DNA from: Legionellaceae bacterium
GTDB lineage: Bacteria; Pseudomonadota; Gammaproteobacteria; Legionellales; Legionellaceae
NCBI GenBank assembly: GCA_020831865.1
Contig: JAFIFT010000001.1
Span: 62,001 to 126,000, forward strand
DNA length: 64,000 nucleotides
Direction of reading: 5' to 3'
Shown: positions 19,637 through 30,224 of the stretch, piece by piece
Position numbering within the stretch: the first letter of the stretch is position 1
Layout of the letters: each line of letters begins with the position of its first letter
Notes under the pieces: generated by a model
The model's input: only the letters and a program-made list of their open reading frames with translations
What the model was told of the DNA's origin: nothing
Databases searched by the model: none
Made by a program: the position numbers and the translations under genes

Positions 19637-20992
19637 ATGCGAACCTTGTTTACGGAGCAACAGATCCAGACGCTGCGTTGTTATTCTCGTCTGATTATTG
19701 CCTATAGCGGTGGGCTGGACTCCACGGTGTTGTTGCATGCAGTGGTGCGTGAGTTTGCCTCCACTATGCCTTTGTTGGCGCTTCACATTAATCATCAATT
19801 GAGTCCCAACGCAGCTGCCTGGGAGCAGCATTGTCGTGATTTTTGTCAGCAATTGGCCTTTCACCCATTATTAGCTTCGTCAGCGAATCCCCGAGATATT
19901 GCAGATAGCCCTGTGGCGTTTCACGCGGTAAAAGTCGATATTTTACGACAGACGGATCTTGAAAATGCAGCGCGGAAAGCCCGTTACGCTGTTTTTGAGC
20001 AATATATGGAGCAGGGAGATGCGTTATTATTAGCCCACCATCGAGACGATCAAGTTGAAACATTTTTCCTGCAATTATTTCGTGGTGCCGGGATTGAGGG
20101 TTTAGCTGCCATGTCGGCCCGCAGGAATTTTGGTCTGGGCCATCTGTGTCGCCCCTTACTTGATTGTTCCAAAACGCAGTTAATAGACTACGCACAACAA
20201 CAGCAACTCTCTTATATTGAGGATGAGTCAAATCAGGATACGCGTTTTGCACGCAACTATATTCGCCATCAGCTTTTGCCGCTCATTGAAAAGCGCTGGC
20301 CGTCTGTGGCAAAGAACGTGCAGCGTACGATAGGGCATTGCCAGCAGGCAAGGCACAATCTGGCCAGCCTGGCTGTGATTGATGAACAAGAGCCAGTGCC
20401 GAGTGCAGACAGCATGCCCCTCGCAGTGTTGAGACCATTAACGTATAACCGAAGAGTGAATGTTTTACGCCATTGGTTATTGCGATACGGCATACAATGT
20501 CCTTCTGAGCGTATTTTTAGCAGAATAGAGACAGAGTTGTTAGCAGCACGGATGGATGCCAATCCGGAAGTTTGTTGGGGAGACTATTGCCTGCGACGTT
20601 ATCAACAAACTCTTTATTTAACCAGAGCGGTATTACCCTCGCCTCCGAGCCGCCAGGTTTGGCATCATTTTCCGCAAGATTTAGCACTTGAGGAATCAGG
20701 CTTGGTGATATCGGTCCTAAACCCTCCTGTTTTTTTACAACAACAGGACATAGTTATTGCGCCTCGAATCGGCGGAGAGTCCATCCGACTGGGGGGGCAA
20801 AACCGCGTTTTAAAAAAACTGTTGCAACAGTGGAAGATTCCTCCCTGGCAGCGCGCTCATATTCCTCTGGTTTATGCGAATGGTATTTTGATATCCGTAG
20901 TGGATTACGCCAATGCCGATGAGCTGGGGGGAGAGTGCCAATTTATCAGTAGCCAGCCTCTCTTGGCAGCGAAGCAGAACTTGCAAGCCTGA
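19637..20992 (+). CDS. tilS: tRNA(Ile)-lysidine synthase
   Basis: TilS attaches lysine to C34 of tRNA-Ile(CAU) so that it reads AUA. The 451-residue protein has the PP-loop ATP site IAYSGGLDSTVLLH near the N-terminus, the LLAHHRDDQVETFFLQLFRG block, an N-type ATPase core to about 220, and the TilS-specific C-terminal substrate-binding domain. Length agrees with the two-domain E. coli type. The accA-tilS order is common in gammaproteobacteria. Confidence 0.93.
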   Translation: MRTLFTEQQIQTLRCYSRLIIAYSGGLDSTVLLHAVVREFASTMPLLALHINHQLSPNAAAWEQHCRDFCQQLAFHPLLASSANPRDIADSPVAFHAVKVDILRQTDLENAARKARYAVFEQYMEQGDALLLAHHRDDQVETFFLQLFRGAGIEGLAAMSARRNFGLGHLCRPLLDCSKTQLIDYAQQQQLSYIEDESNQDTRFARNYIRHQLLPLIEKRWPSVAKNVQRTIGHCQQARHNLASLAVIDEQEPVPSADSMPLAVLRPLTYNRRVNVLRHWLLRYGIQCPSERIFSRIETELLAARMDANPEVCWGDYCLRRYQQTLYLTRAVLPSPPSRQVWHHFPQDLALEESGLVISVLNPPVFLQQQDIVIAPRIGGESIRLGGQNRVLKKLLQQWKIPPWQRAHIPLVYANGILISVVDYANADELGGECQFISSQPLLAAKQNLQA

Positions 20993-20996
20993 TTTT

Positions 20997-21052
20997 CATG
21001 CATAAAGCACGGAACATAGGTATTTTGATTTTACAAGGTTCGATTAGATGCG
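20997..21052 (+). repeat. Dispersed palindromic repeat, uninterrupted copy A
   Basis: This 56-nt stretch runs from CATGCATAAAGCACGG to CGATTAGATGCG. It matches two other places in the window: 52168-52231 in the same orientation (more diverged) and 52792-53255 in inverted orientation, where the repeat is split by the GIY-YIG element. It is therefore an empty-site comparator for that insertion, containing ATTTTACA once. It lies in the 192-base gap between tilS and the ComEA-like gene. Confidence 0.65.
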
Positions 21053-21184
21053 ATTCCCCTGGGGGGAACGAAATTTCATTGACTTTTTAGGAGCGTATCG
21101 TTAGAGTTTATCCGCCTGTTAAGGGAATAGGCAACCGATAGGAAACATACATCGGTTTAGTCCAATCTAAAATTAGAGGAAAGT

Positions 21185-21508
21185 ATGAAACCATTATTCT
21201 ATGCCGGTATCCTGGCGTGTGCGACACTGAGCGTCTCATTTGCGGCTGGTGCTGAAAACAATCCGCCGGCAAGCGCGGAGCGTTCGCAAGCACACTACGA
21301 TTTGAACCGTATTACCCTCCAGCAACTGTCGAAAGCCTTTCCGGGCATTGGCAAGCGTCGGGCGCAAGCGATTATTGCCTATCGTGAAAAACATGGCGCC
21401 TTTAACTCGGTCGCCGAGCTGGCCAAAGTGAAGACGGTGGGAGAATCTTTTGTCAAAAAAAATCTGCTTGCTCTGGAGAAAACATTTTTTATTGAGGTAG
21501 CGCAATAG
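21185..21508 (+). CDS. ComEA-like helix-hairpin-helix DNA-binding protein
   Basis: A 107-residue precursor with a signal peptide (MKPLFYAGILACATLSVSFAAGA) and one HhH domain: DLNRITLQQLSKAFPGIGKRR followed by IIAYREKHGAFNSVAELAKV. ComEA proteins bind incoming double-stranded DNA in the periplasm during natural transformation, and a single short HhH form like this is usual in gammaproteobacteria. AGAGGAAAG precedes the ATG. Two hairpins separate it from degQ. Confidence 0.85.
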   Translation: MKPLFYAGILACATLSVSFAAGAENNPPASAERSQAHYDLNRITLQQLSKAFPGIGKRRAQAIIAYREKHGAFNSVAELAKVKTVGESFVKKNLLALEKTFFIEVAQ

Positions 21509-21522
21509 CGCCTGATGAAGAA

Positions 21523-21574
21523 GCTTGCGCCGTCAGGCGCAAGCCAGTGTTTTGTCGGGGCACTGAAAGCCCCG
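21523..21574. terminator. Tandem hairpins between comEA-like gene and degQ
   Basis: GCTTGCGCC (21523-21531) pairs with GGCGCAAGC (21536-21544), and CGGGGC (21556-21561) pairs with GCCCCG (21569-21574), with TGTTTTGT between them. They lie between two converging genes and can serve as terminators for both. Confidence 0.6.
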
Positions 21575-21579
21575 TATGC

Positions 21580-22947
21580 TTAGACGATCAACAGGTACAA
21601 GGCACCAGGACCGCGCAGAACTTGTACCATCAGTTTTTCTTTACTTTGCTGGGCTATCTTTTGTAACTCAGCAACGCTTGCAATTTTTTGCTTATTCACT
21701 CCGATAATGACATCGCCCGGGCGAAGTCCCGCACGCCAGCCGGCACTGTTTTCCGATGCGCCAACCACTTGCACTCCATGCACATTGCCATGCAAAGGGG
21801 AGTCTTGTTCAAAATTTTTCAAAGCCAGGCCAAAAAGAAAAGGATTATTGGCTTGCATTTTTTGTTCGTGTTTTTTGGCATCTGTAACATGCGCTGTTAA
21901 TACCAATTCCTTAGAATCACGCATGACAGTGAGTTTTGCTTCAGAGTCGACACGCAACAGAGAAATAGTGGTTTTGACCTGGGAAGCTTGCGTAATGGGT
22001 GTCTGATTAATTTTGGTAATGATATCTCCCGATTTCAGTCCAGCGATTTCAGCAGGGGAGTTTTCATTAACCTGTGATACCAGTGCTCCCTGAATATTGC
22101 CATTATAACCCATGGCCTGTGCCAGCTCCGGAGTCAGGTGCTGCACAAAAATGCCCATTAGACCGCGGTGAACGGAACCAAACTTGATAATCTGTTCCAC
22201 CACTTCACGTGCCATATTGATCGGGATGGCAAAGCCAATGCCCACATTACCACCGTAAGGAGAAATGATAGCGGTGTTGATACCAATGAGCTCGCCTTTG
22301 GCATTGATTAATGCGCCGCCTGAGTTACCCGGATTAATCGCGGCGTCAGTCTGGATAAAATTTTCAACCCCTTCGATATTCAGATCACTGCGTTTGAGCG
22401 CGCTGATAATACCAAAGGTTGCGGATTGGCTATTGCCAAAACTGTTTAAACCAAAGGGATTTCCAATGGCAACCACAAAATCCCCAACTTCCGCTTTATC
22501 GGAATCACCAATGGGCAGGCTTTTTAAGTTTTCAGCCTTGACCTGCAAAACCGCTAAATCGGTTTCGCTGTCGCCGCCAATCACTTTAGCGTTCAAGCGA
22601 CGGCCGTCAATCAAGGTGATGGTCACGATGCTGGCGTTGCGAATCACGTGATCATTGGTAATGACAATACCGTTTTTAGGATCGATGATGACCCCGGAAC
22701 CAATGCTCTGAAATTTGCGCGGTTTTTGAAACATGCCCGCTGGTGCCTGGGGACCTTCATCCTCTTCACCATGAGCGGAAGGGGCCATGTCACTAGGAAT
22801 ATAGCCCTGTACGGCTACATTGACAATGGCTGGCATCGATTTTTTTAAAACAGGGGCCAAGGTGGGTAAACTCTCTGGGGTAGCCGCTATTGCCGAGAGG
22901 CTAAACAAGAGCATAAAGCCGGTAATTATTTTGCACATACTTCGCAT
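21580..22947 (-). CDS. degQ: Periplasmic serine protease DegP/DegQ
   Basis: A 455-residue HtrA-family protease and chaperone of the periplasm. A signal peptide covers residues 1-22. The trypsin-like domain has the triad His in TNDHVIRN (H100), Asp in ETDLAVLQV (D130) and Ser in NPGNSGGAL (S209). Two PDZ domains follow (about 275-355 and 380-450). The loop before the His is short, which fits DegQ better than DegP, but the distinction is an inference. The ATG at 22947 has AAGGA eight bases upstream and is preferred over the ATG three codons on. In intracellular bacteria such proteases support stress survival. Confidence 0.93.
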   Translation of the reverse strand: MRSMCKIITGFMLLFSLSAIAATPESLPTLAPVLKKSMPAIVNVAVQGYIPSDMAPSAHGEEDEGPQAPAGMFQKPRKFQSIGSGVIIDPKNGIVITNDHVIRNASIVTITLIDGRRLNAKVIGGDSETDLAVLQVKAENLKSLPIGDSDKAEVGDFVVAIGNPFGLNSFGNSQSATFGIISALKRSDLNIEGVENFIQTDAAINPGNSGGALINAKGELIGINTAIISPYGGNVGIGFAIPINMAREVVEQIIKFGSVHRGLMGIFVQHLTPELAQAMGYNGNIQGALVSQVNENSPAEIAGLKSGDIITKINQTPITQASQVKTTISLLRVDSEAKLTVMRDSKELVLTAHVTDAKKHEQKMQANNPFLFGLALKNFEQDSPLHGNVHGVQVVGASENSAGWRAGLRPGDVIIGVNKQKIASVAELQKIAQQSKEKLMVQVLRGPGALYLLIV

Positions 22948-22989
22948 TTTAGCATCCTTTACGTTGAATTAATAAGAACCAATCCTGCA

Positions 22990-23712
22990 TCAGCTTAACC
23001 AAATCAGAGTCGCCATTCTACCGGTTTTCGCTTGTCGACGATAGGAATAAAACAGATCATGACGCTCAAATGTACAACAATCAGCGCTATTGATCAAGGT
23101 TACGCCGTTGCTTTGCAGGATTTTTTTAGCCAACAGCGCGAGATTCATAGACCAGCGCCCGGAATGCAATTGTAACATATCCGCTGAAAAGTTGGCATGG
23201 TTTTGAAAAATGGGAAGAATTTCACTACCAATTTCAAAGCAGCGTCCACAAATACCAGGACCAATCCATGCCATGAGGGATAGGGGTTGGCTGTGCATAG
23301 ACCGGAGTGTATTTTCAATGATACCTTGGACCAGACCACGCCAACCAGCATGTATCGCAGCAATTTCACTGCCGCTCTGATTGCAAATGACGATGGGCAG
23401 GCAATCAGCGGTCATAATGGCTAAAGGTAAATTTTTTTGCTGGCTAATGCTGGCATCCGCCTGCTGTATCGCATTGTTTCGGGCATACACCACGGTGCTG
23501 CTGTGCGTTTGATCCAGCCACAAGGGTTCAGCCTCCAGTTGGAGTGTTTGCTGCAATGTGTGGCGATTGTGTCGTACCCTATCGCTGTCATCACCAACAT
23601 GGAACGCCAGATTATTCTGGGCAAAGGCACCAAGGCTTTCCCCTGGTGAACGAGTCGTTGTTAGCGCGTGCACTTTAGGGGGAGCGGGCCAATTGGCATT
23701 AATCCACTGCAT
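22990..23712 (-). CDS. pgeF: Peptidoglycan editing factor / purine nucleoside phosphorylase (YfiH family)
   Basis: A 240-residue multicopper-oxidase-like domain protein of the YfiH/DUF152 family, whose members edit misincorporated peptidoglycan precursors and have purine nucleoside phosphorylase/adenosine deaminase activity. I chose ATG 23712 (MQWINANWPAPPKVHALTT), because the 24 codons upstream lie in rluD and do not resemble the family. Zinc-site residues are seen in MTADCLPIVI, AIHAGWRGLV and IGPGICGRCFEIG. It overlaps the end of rluD by 14 bases, as in many gammaproteobacteria. Confidence 0.92.
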   Translation of the reverse strand: MQWINANWPAPPKVHALTTTRSPGESLGAFAQNNLAFHVGDDSDRVRHNRHTLQQTLQLEAEPLWLDQTHSSTVVYARNNAIQQADASISQQKNLPLAIMTADCLPIVICNQSGSEIAAIHAGWRGLVQGIIENTLRSMHSQPLSLMAWIGPGICGRCFEIGSEILPIFQNHANFSADMLQLHSGRWSMNLALLAKKILQSNGVTLINSADCCTFERHDLFYSYRRQAKTGRMATLIWLS

Positions 23713-24667
23713 AAGATGCCTCCAGTAGAGCAAGCAGTCTGCCAAAATCCGCTGGTAATGGTGCCGTAAAATGAAGAGGAGCATGGGTTACTGGATGGTG
23801 AAAAGCTAAAGCAACGGCATGAAGTGCCTGGCGTTTAAAGGCACGCAGTGCGTGACTCAATTCGTCGGTGGCCTGAGCCGGTATTTTTAAACGAGCTCCA
23901 TAAAGTGGGTCGCCAACCAGAGGATGATGGATATGCGCCATATGAACCCGAATCTGGTGGGTGCGGCCGGTGGCCAATTTGACCCGCAACAGAGTATAGT
24001 CCTGATATTGCTTTTCCAGTTTGTAATAGGTCAGGGCTTCTTTACCTTGGGAGAGCACGGCCATTTTGAGTCGATTTTTCGGATGTCGTCCGTAATGGGT
24101 GGCAATCTCGCCGCCACTGATGATATGGCCATAGACCAGCGCCAGATATTCCCGGCTAATGTCCCGCGCTTGTAGTTGTTGAATCAAGGCCGTTTGTGCT
24201 TCGACGGTCTTGGCTACCACTATTAAGCCAGTGGTTTCCTTGTCAAGGCGATGTACAATGCCTCCTCTGATAAGCTGGCGTGCGGCCTCATGATGATAGA
24301 GCAAGGCATTGAGGAGGGTATGCTCGGCATTGCCTGCCCCAGGGTGAACCACAAGGCCGGCTGGTTTATTGAGCACCAGAAGATGCGCATCTTCAAACAG
24401 AATATCCAGCGTTAAAGCCTGTGCTTTGGCTTGATGATCCACTCGTAGCTCTTGTTCCGGCTGCACCAAAATGTTCACTATGTCGTTTTGTCGCAGAATA
24501 TCCCTGGGTTTACTTTTCTGCTGGTTTAATAAAATTTTTCCCTGTTTAATCCATTCACACCAGCGGCTTCTAGAATAGCAGGGAAAGAGTTGCGCCAGCG
24601 TTTGATCAAGGCGTTGGCCATGATAGTCGGCAGCAATGACGACATCGGTCGGTAAAGGTTGCGACAT
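23699..24667 (-). CDS. rluD: 23S rRNA pseudouridine synthase D
   Basis: RluD makes pseudouridines 1911, 1915 and 1917 in helix 69 of 23S rRNA. The 322-residue protein has an N-terminal S4 RNA-binding domain (about 15-80, with RLDQTLAQLFPCYSRSR) and the catalytic domain with Asp in GIVHRLDKETTGL. The C-terminal GRTHQIRVHMAHIHHPLVGD block is also conserved. Its ATG directly follows the miaB stop, and its end overlaps pgeF. Confidence 0.93.
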   Translation of the reverse strand: MSQPLPTDVVIAADYHGQRLDQTLAQLFPCYSRSRWCEWIKQGKILLNQQKSKPRDILRQNDIVNILVQPEQELRVDHQAKAQALTLDILFEDAHLLVLNKPAGLVVHPGAGNAEHTLLNALLYHHEAARQLIRGGIVHRLDKETTGLIVVAKTVEAQTALIQQLQARDISREYLALVYGHIISGGEIATHYGRHPKNRLKMAVLSQGKEALTYYKLEKQYQDYTLLRVKLATGRTHQIRVHMAHIHHPLVGDPLYGARLKIPAQATDELSHALRAFKRQALHAVALAFHHPVTHAPLHFTAPLPADFGRLLALLEASYAVD

Positions 24668-26011
24668 TTACTGGCACTCAGCGCTTTCAGGTAACAAACG
24701 CCCCCGCAGGGAGTTTGGCAGAGCCTCATTGATTTGTACCTGTACAAACTGTCCTATGAGCTGCGCCGGACCATCAAAATTAACAACACGGTTGCACTCA
24801 GTACGACCGGCTAATTGTTGCGTGCTTTTTTTCGATGGTCCGGTAACCAGGAGGCGTTGTACGGTGCCAACCATAGCGGCACTGTAGCGCACGGCATGCT
24901 GATTGAGCCGATTTTGCAACAGTTGCAGACGTTGTTTTTTAACCTCCATCGGGGTTTCATCTGGCAGATTAGCCGCGGGAGTGCCTGGACGTGGGCTGTA
25001 GATAAAAGAAAAGGAAATATCAAAGCCCATCTCATGTACCAGGTTCATGGTATCTTCAAAATCTTGCTCCGTTTCGCCGGGGAAACCCACAATAATATCG
25101 GTAGATAAGCGAATATCCGGACGTACTTTACGCAGTTTGCGAATTTTTGCCTTATACTCGAGGGCCGTATAGCCTCGTTTCATCTGTGCCAAAATACGGT
25201 CAGAACCGCTTTGCACCGGAAGATGCAAGTGATTGGCCAGCTCAGGTACCTCGGCAAAAGCATTAATTAAATTGTCCGAGAACGCCAAAGGGTGAGAGGT
25301 GGTAAAGCGGATACGGCCAATCCCCTCAATAGCGGCAATATAATGAATCAGCAGGGCCAAATCGGCAATACCGCCCTGATCCATTTTACCCTGATAATCA
25401 TTGACATTTTGCCCGAGAAGATTAATTTCACGCACGCCCTGTTGAGCCAATTGGAAGCACTCGGCCAATACATCATCGAAAGGACGACTGATCTCCTCAC
25501 CGCGGGTATACGGAACGACACAGTAGCTGCAATATTTACTGCATCCTTCCATAATTGATACAAAGGCCGTTGGCCCTTCCGCGCGCGGGGCAGGGAGGTG
25601 GTCAAATTTTTCAATTTCAGGAAAACTGATATCAACGACCGCTTTGTTACTGCGGATGCGTTCGTTAATCAGGGCGGGTAAGCGGTGCAGAGTTTGTGGT
25701 CCGAATACTAAATCGACAAACGGCGAGCGTTTAATGATCTCGGCACCTTCCTGACTGGCCACACAGCCGCCTACCCCAATAATGACCTGTGGGTTTTTTT
25801 CTTTATAATCCCGCCATTGCCCCAGCTGAGAAAAGACTTTTTCCTGAGCTTTCTCACGGATAGAACAGGTATTGAGGAGAATCACATCGGCTTCTTCCGG
25901 TTTGTCGGTTTTGATCATACCATGAGATGCATGGAGAACTTCTGCCATTTTGCTGGAATCGTACTCATTCATTTGGCAGCCATTGGTTTTAATAAACAGC
26001 TTTTTACTCAT
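24668..26011 (-). CDS. miaB: tRNA-2-methylthio-N6-dimethylallyladenosine synthase
   Basis: MiaB is a radical-SAM methylthiotransferase acting at A37 of tRNAs that read UNN codons. The 447-residue protein has the N-terminal UPF0004 domain with cluster cysteines in [22 protein letters not shown] and GVGGCVASQ, the radical-SAM CxxxCxxC in [15 protein letters not shown], and a C-terminal TRAM domain (about 375-440). Its likely substrates include tRNA-Ser(UGA), which is also encoded in this window. The order miaB-rluD-pgeF suggests one transcript. Confidence 0.95.
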   Translation of the reverse strand: MSKKLFIKTNGCQMNEYDSSKMAEVLHASHGMIKTDKPEEADVILLNTCSIREKAQEKVFSQLGQWRDYKEKNPQVIIGVGGCVASQEGAEIIKRSPFVDLVFGPQTLHRLPALINERIRSNKAVVDISFPEIEKFDHLPAPRAEGPTAFVSIMEGCSKYCSYCVVPYTRGEEISRPFDDVLAECFQLAQQGVREINLLGQNVNDYQGKMDQGGIADLALLIHYIAAIEGIGRIRFTTSHPLAFSDNLINAFAEVPELANHLHLPVQSGSDRILAQMKRGYTALEYKAKIRKLRKVRPDIRLSTDIIVGFPGETEQDFEDTMNLVHEMGFDISFSFIYSPRPGTPAANLPDETPMEVKKQRLQLLQNRLNQHAVRYSAAMVGTVQRLLVTGPSKKSTQQLAGRTECNRVVNFDGPAQLIGQFVQVQINEALPNSLRGRLLPESAECQ

Positions 26012-26364
26012 TTTATGCTCTTACGAAAGAAAGAGGCTTATTATTTCAAATAATAGACAATAAGCAAAGCGATGATTGTAGTATTTGGACTCCTTAAGCC
26101 ATTTTTACAACTATGGTGTGATGAGTGGCTTTAGTGGAGCGGTAAACAGGAGAGGCTATTTTTTCGTTTCAGACACGGGAAACACCCCATGATTTATCGG
26201 GCTGTTGCAATGCCTTTTTAGGGAGAATTGCGTTCTTGGCAATGGGATATGACTTTTACCATTTGGAGTTCATCTGAGCTGCCTTGATTATTATTGTGTC
26301 CAAGAGCTGTAAAATGCCCTGAGAACTCGATAGAATACTGGCATTTGATTTGATGGTGGTACTG
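26012..26364. other. Intergenic region between divergent miaB and carB
   Basis: These 353 bases hold no recognisable gene and no trace of carA, which precedes carB in most relatives. A weak promoter-like pair (TTGATT at 26284-26289 and TAAAAT at 26310-26315, spacing 20) faces carB. I see no strong hairpin. Confidence 0.4.
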
Positions 26365-29300
26365 ATGCCCAAACGTACGGATATTCATTCTATTTTGATT
26401 CTGGGAGCGGGGCCTATCGTGATTGGGCAAGCCTGTGAGTTTGATTATTCAGGCACTCAGGCAGTGCGCGCACTGAAAGAAGAAGGCTACCGCGTCATTT
26501 TGGTGAACTCCAACCCGGCAACGATTATGACGGATCCGGAGTTGGCGGATGCTACTTATATTGAACCAGTGCTCTGGCCGGAAGTGGCAAAAATTATTGC
26601 GCTTGAGCGTCCTGATGCCATATTGCCCACTATGGGAGGGCAGACGGCGTTAAACTGTGCTTTGGATCTGGTGAGAGAAGGGGTGTTGGCTCAGTTTGGC
26701 GTAGAAATGATTGGTGCGACGCGTGATGCGATTGATAGAGCAGAAGACCGCGACAAGTTTCGCAAGCTGATGCAACGCATCGGCTTGGAAATGCCTCGTT
26801 CGGCTATTGCCCACAGTATGGAAGAGGCTTTGCAGGTGCAGGCGCAGATTGGCTACCCTGCTATTATTCGTCCCTCTTTCACCATGGGAGGAAGTGGCGG
26901 AGGTATCGCTTATAACCGGGAAGAGTTTGAGGAAATTTGCAGCCATGGTCTAGAACTGTCTCCAACCCATGAATTACTGATTGATGAGTCGGTCCTGGGC
27001 TGGAAAGAATTTGAAATGGAAGTGGTTCGTGACCGCAATGATAATTGTATTATCGTGTGCTCCATTGAAAATTTTGACCCTATGGGGGTGCATACGGGGG
27101 ACTCCATCACCGTTGCGCCGGCACAAAGCTTGACGGATAAAGAATATCAACGGATGCGCAATGCCGCGATTGCGGTGTTGAGGGCGGTTGGCGTGGATAC
27201 CGGTGGTTCCAACGTACAGTTTGCGGTGAATCCGGAAGACGGGCGATTGCTGGTCGTTGAAATGAATCCCCGCGTGTCACGCAGTTCGGCACTTGCCTCG
27301 AAAGCAACCGGCTTTCCCATTGCGAGAGTGGCGGCGAAACTGGCCGTTGGCTACACGCTGGATGAACTGGGTAATGAGATTACCAATCATAAAACGCCGG
27401 CTTCTTTTGAGCCCTCAATTGATTATGTGGTGACCAAAATCCCACGATTTAATTTTGACAAATTTCCGCAAACCTCGCAAAACTTATCGACACAAATGAA
27501 ATCGGTTGGTGAGGTTATGGCTTTCGGCGCCAATTTTCAGGAGTCTTTACAAAAAGCAATTCGTGGTCTGGAGAATGGGCGTTTTGGGCTGGAGTCTTGT
27601 CTGCCACCAGAGAAGATTGAGCATATTGGCAGCTATTTGCATACCCCGACACCCGACAGATTATGGTACATTGCCGATGCCTTTCGACAGGGGTGGTCTG
27701 TTGAACAGCTACAGCAGCAAACTCAGATTGATCCCTGGTTTTTGGCACAAATTGAAGAACTGGTATTGATGGAAAAACAATTAGCCGGACAGTCTCTTGC
27801 TGATATGGATGCGGCTACGTTGCGCCGATTCAAGCAACGAGGTTTTGCGGACGTGACCTTGGCACGTTTATTGTGTTGCAGTGAAAGACAAGTGCGTGAA
27901 AAACGACAGGAACTGGCCGTTTTGCCGGTTTACAAACGTATTGACTCCTGTGCTGCCGAATTTCCCAGTGATACAGCCTACCTTTATTCTTGCTATCTCT
28001 CGCATTGTGAAGCAAATCCGGAAGACCAACCCAAAATTATGATTTTGGGTGCCGGACCAAATCGTATTGGCCAGGGGATTGAGTTTGATTACTGTTGTGT
28101 TCATGCCGCAATGGCATATCGCGAAGCGGGTTACCAGACTATTATGATCAATTGTAATCCTGAAACGGTATCGACTGATTTTGATACGGCAGACAGGCTC
28201 TACTTTGAGGCATTAACGCTGGAAGATGTGCTGTCGGTAGCAGCAGTTGAAAAACCGGTGGGTGTGGTGGTGCATTATGGCGGCCAGACCCCTTTGAAAT
28301 TGGCAAAGGCTCTGGAAGCGGCTGGTTTACCCATTATTGGAACCAGTCCCGATGCCATTGATGCCGCAGAAGACCGGGAGCGTTTTCAGCGGGTAGTTGA
28401 TGCATTAAAGTTGCATCAACCGCCAAATGGTACGGTTCGCAGTGAAGACGAGGCCCTGATACTGGCGAAAAAAATTGGTTATCCGCTGGTGGTGCGTCCG
28501 TCTTATGTATTGGGGGGGCGGGCAATGGAAATTGTCTATCATGAGGAGGAGCTGCGCCATTATTTGGGACATGCCGTTACCGTCTCCCATGATGCGCCAG
28601 TTTTACTCGATAAATTCTTAAATGATGCTATTGAGGTGGATATTGATGCCGTCTGTGATGGCAAGGATGTTCTCATTGGTGGTATTATGGAACATATTGA
28701 ACAGGCAGGAGTGCATTCCGGTGATTCTGCCTGCACGTTGCCGCCCTTTAGTCTCAGCTCCGTTGTACAACAGGACTTAATAGAACAATTACGCCAGCTG
28801 GCTTTGAAACTGGGAGTGGTGGGCTTGGTTAATGCGCAATTTGCCATTCAGGCTGATGATATTTATGTGCTGGAAGTGAATCCCAGAGCCTCTCGTACGG
28901 TGCCTTTTGTCTCCAAAGCCACCGGCTTACCTCTGGCAAAAATTGCTGCCTTATGCAAAGTGGGGAAAAGTTTGAAGGCGCAGGGTATCGGTCAGCATTA
29001 TCCTATGCCGGCTTTTTACTCGATCAAGATGCCCGTCTTCCCTTTTGCAAAATTTGTTGGCGTGGACTCCATTTTAGGACCGGAAATGAAATCAACCGGT
29101 GAAGTAATGGGGGTAGCCCGACGTTTTGGACAGGCCTATGCCAAGGCACTACTGGGAGCAGGAGTGCATATTTTACAGCGAAGAAAGGCCTTTGTCTCGG
29201 TACGCGACGGCGATAAAACTCGTATCGGCGAGATTGCCAAGCGCTTGATTGAGTTGGGTTTTGAAATTGTCGCCACGCGTGGAACTGCATTGGTTATTCA

Positions 29301-29565
29301 GGCTGCCGGCATTCATTGCCGCCGTGTCCATAAAGTAGCGGAAGGGCGCCCACATATCGTGGATTTAATTAAAAATCATGAAATTGATTTTATCGTCAAT
29401 ACGGTTGAAGGAAAACAAGCAATAGCAGATTCTTTTGCTATCCGCCGCAATGCATTACAGCAAAAGATTAGCTATACTACGACCTTGTCTGGCGCTCAGG
29501 CAGCCTGTCTGGCAATGAAGTATGAAGACCGGGATACGGTTACCAAATTACAAGATCTACATTAG
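26365..29565 (+). CDS. carB: Carbamoyl-phosphate synthase large subunit
   Basis: CarB makes carbamoyl phosphate from bicarbonate, ammonia and two ATP, for pyrimidines and arginine. Start ATG 26365 gives [17 protein letters not shown], matching the E. coli start; five codons upstream are dispensable. The 1066-residue product has the two homologous ATP-grasp halves (about 1-400 and 550-935), the oligomerisation domain between them, and the C-terminal MGS-like allosteric domain. Both halves retain the GAGP(I/N)(V/R)IGQ nucleotide motif. The ammonia-supplying subunit gene carA is not adjacent, which is unusual. greA follows after eight bases. Confidence 0.97.
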   Translation: MPKRTDIHSILILGAGPIVIGQACEFDYSGTQAVRALKEEGYRVILVNSNPATIMTDPELADATYIEPVLWPEVAKIIALERPDAILPTMGGQTALNCALDLVREGVLAQFGVEMIGATRDAIDRAEDRDKFRKLMQRIGLEMPRSAIAHSMEEALQVQAQIGYPAIIRPSFTMGGSGGGIAYNREEFEEICSHGLELSPTHELLIDESVLGWKEFEMEVVRDRNDNCIIVCSIENFDPMGVHTGDSITVAPAQSLTDKEYQRMRNAAIAVLRAVGVDTGGSNVQFAVNPEDGRLLVVEMNPRVSRSSALASKATGFPIARVAAKLAVGYTLDELGNEITNHKTPASFEPSIDYVVTKIPRFNFDKFPQTSQNLSTQMKSVGEVMAFGANFQESLQKAIRGLENGRFGLESCLPPEKIEHIGSYLHTPTPDRLWYIADAFRQGWSVEQLQQQTQIDPWFLAQIEELVLMEKQLAGQSLADMDAATLRRFKQRGFADVTLARLLCCSERQVREKRQELAVLPVYKRIDSCAAEFPSDTAYLYSCYLSHCEANPEDQPKIMILGAGPNRIGQGIEFDYCCVHAAMAYREAGYQTIMINCNPETVSTDFDTADRLYFEALTLEDVLSVAAVEKPVGVVVHYGGQTPLKLAKALEAAGLPIIGTSPDAIDAAEDRERFQRVVDALKLHQPPNGTVRSEDEALILAKKIGYPLVVRPSYVLGGRAMEIVYHEEELRHYLGHAVTVSHDAPVLLDKFLNDAIEVDIDAVCDGKDVLIGGIMEHIEQAGVHSGDSACTLPPFSLSSVVQQDLIEQLRQLALKLGVVGLVNAQFAIQADDIYVLEVNPRASRTVPFVSKATGLPLAKIAALCKVGKSLKAQGIGQHYPMPAFYSIKMPVFPFAKFVGVDSILGPEMKSTGEVMGVARRFGQAYAKALLGAGVHILQRRKAFVSVRDGDKTRIGEIAKRLIELGFEIVATRGTALVIQAAGIHCRRVHKVAEGRPHIVDLIKNHEIDFIVNTVEGKQAIADSFAIRRNALQQKISYTTTLSGAQAACLAMKYEDRDTVTKLQDLH

Positions 29566-29573
29566 AGGTGAAT

Positions 29574-30050
29574 ATGCAAAAGCATCCCATGACCTTACTT
29601 GGTGCAGAGGTATTAAAAGAAGAATTGCACCGACTCAAATATACTGAGCGTCCGCGCATTATTGAAGCGATTGCTACGGCACGCGAACATGGGGACCTTA
29701 AAGAAAATGCCGAGTATCACGCTGCCCGTGAACAGCAGAGCTTTAATGAAGGGCGTATACAAGAGCTGGAAGCGAAACTGTCAAACGCTCAAATTATTGA
29801 CATCAGCAGTTTAACCAATAATGGTAAAGTCGTTTTTGGCGCCACGGTGAGTCTGCTGAATGTTGCTACGAATGAAGAAATTCGCTATCAAATTGTTGGG
29901 GAAGATGAAGCGGATTTAAAGAAGAAGAAAATTTCCTACAGCTCACCTATCGGGCGCGCCATTATTGCCAAAGAAATTGATGATGTGGTGAGTGTGCAAA
30001 CACCCGGTGGCGTGGTGGAATATGAAATTACAGCGGTTGATTATCTCTAA
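29574..30050 (+). CDS. greA: Transcription elongation factor GreA
   Basis: GreA rescues backtracked RNA polymerase by stimulating transcript cleavage. Start ATG 29574, after TAGAGG, gives [18 protein letters not shown], matching the family; a GTG two codons earlier is less likely. The 158-residue protein has the N-terminal coiled coil with the acidic tip in [18 protein letters not shown] and the C-terminal FKBP-like domain with GDDEAD-type GEDEADL. The carB-greA order is conserved in gammaproteobacteria. Confidence 0.96.
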   Translation: MQKHPMTLLGAEVLKEELHRLKYTERPRIIEAIATAREHGDLKENAEYHAAREQQSFNEGRIQELEAKLSNAQIIDISSLTNNGKVVFGATVSLLNVATNEEIRYQIVGEDEADLKKKKISYSSPIGRAIIAKEIDDVVSVQTPGGVVEYEITAVDYL

Positions 30051-30224
30051 CTAAACGCCCGACCTCGATCGTACTCACTGTATGGGGGAGGGCGAAAGAG
30101 GATTGAGTGTATCCTGTTGATTCTTTTTAAGAAATATCTCTTGGTGTCATTATAAAGCACAGTTTTTCTTGGCCGCAGGCGAAATCCGGGTTATAATTGC
30201 CCGGCGCCCATTAATGGAAATGAC

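Noticed and set aside
26012-26364. A decayed carA gene before carB
   Set aside because: None of the frames in this gap shows glutaminase or CarA motifs, even allowing frameshifts.
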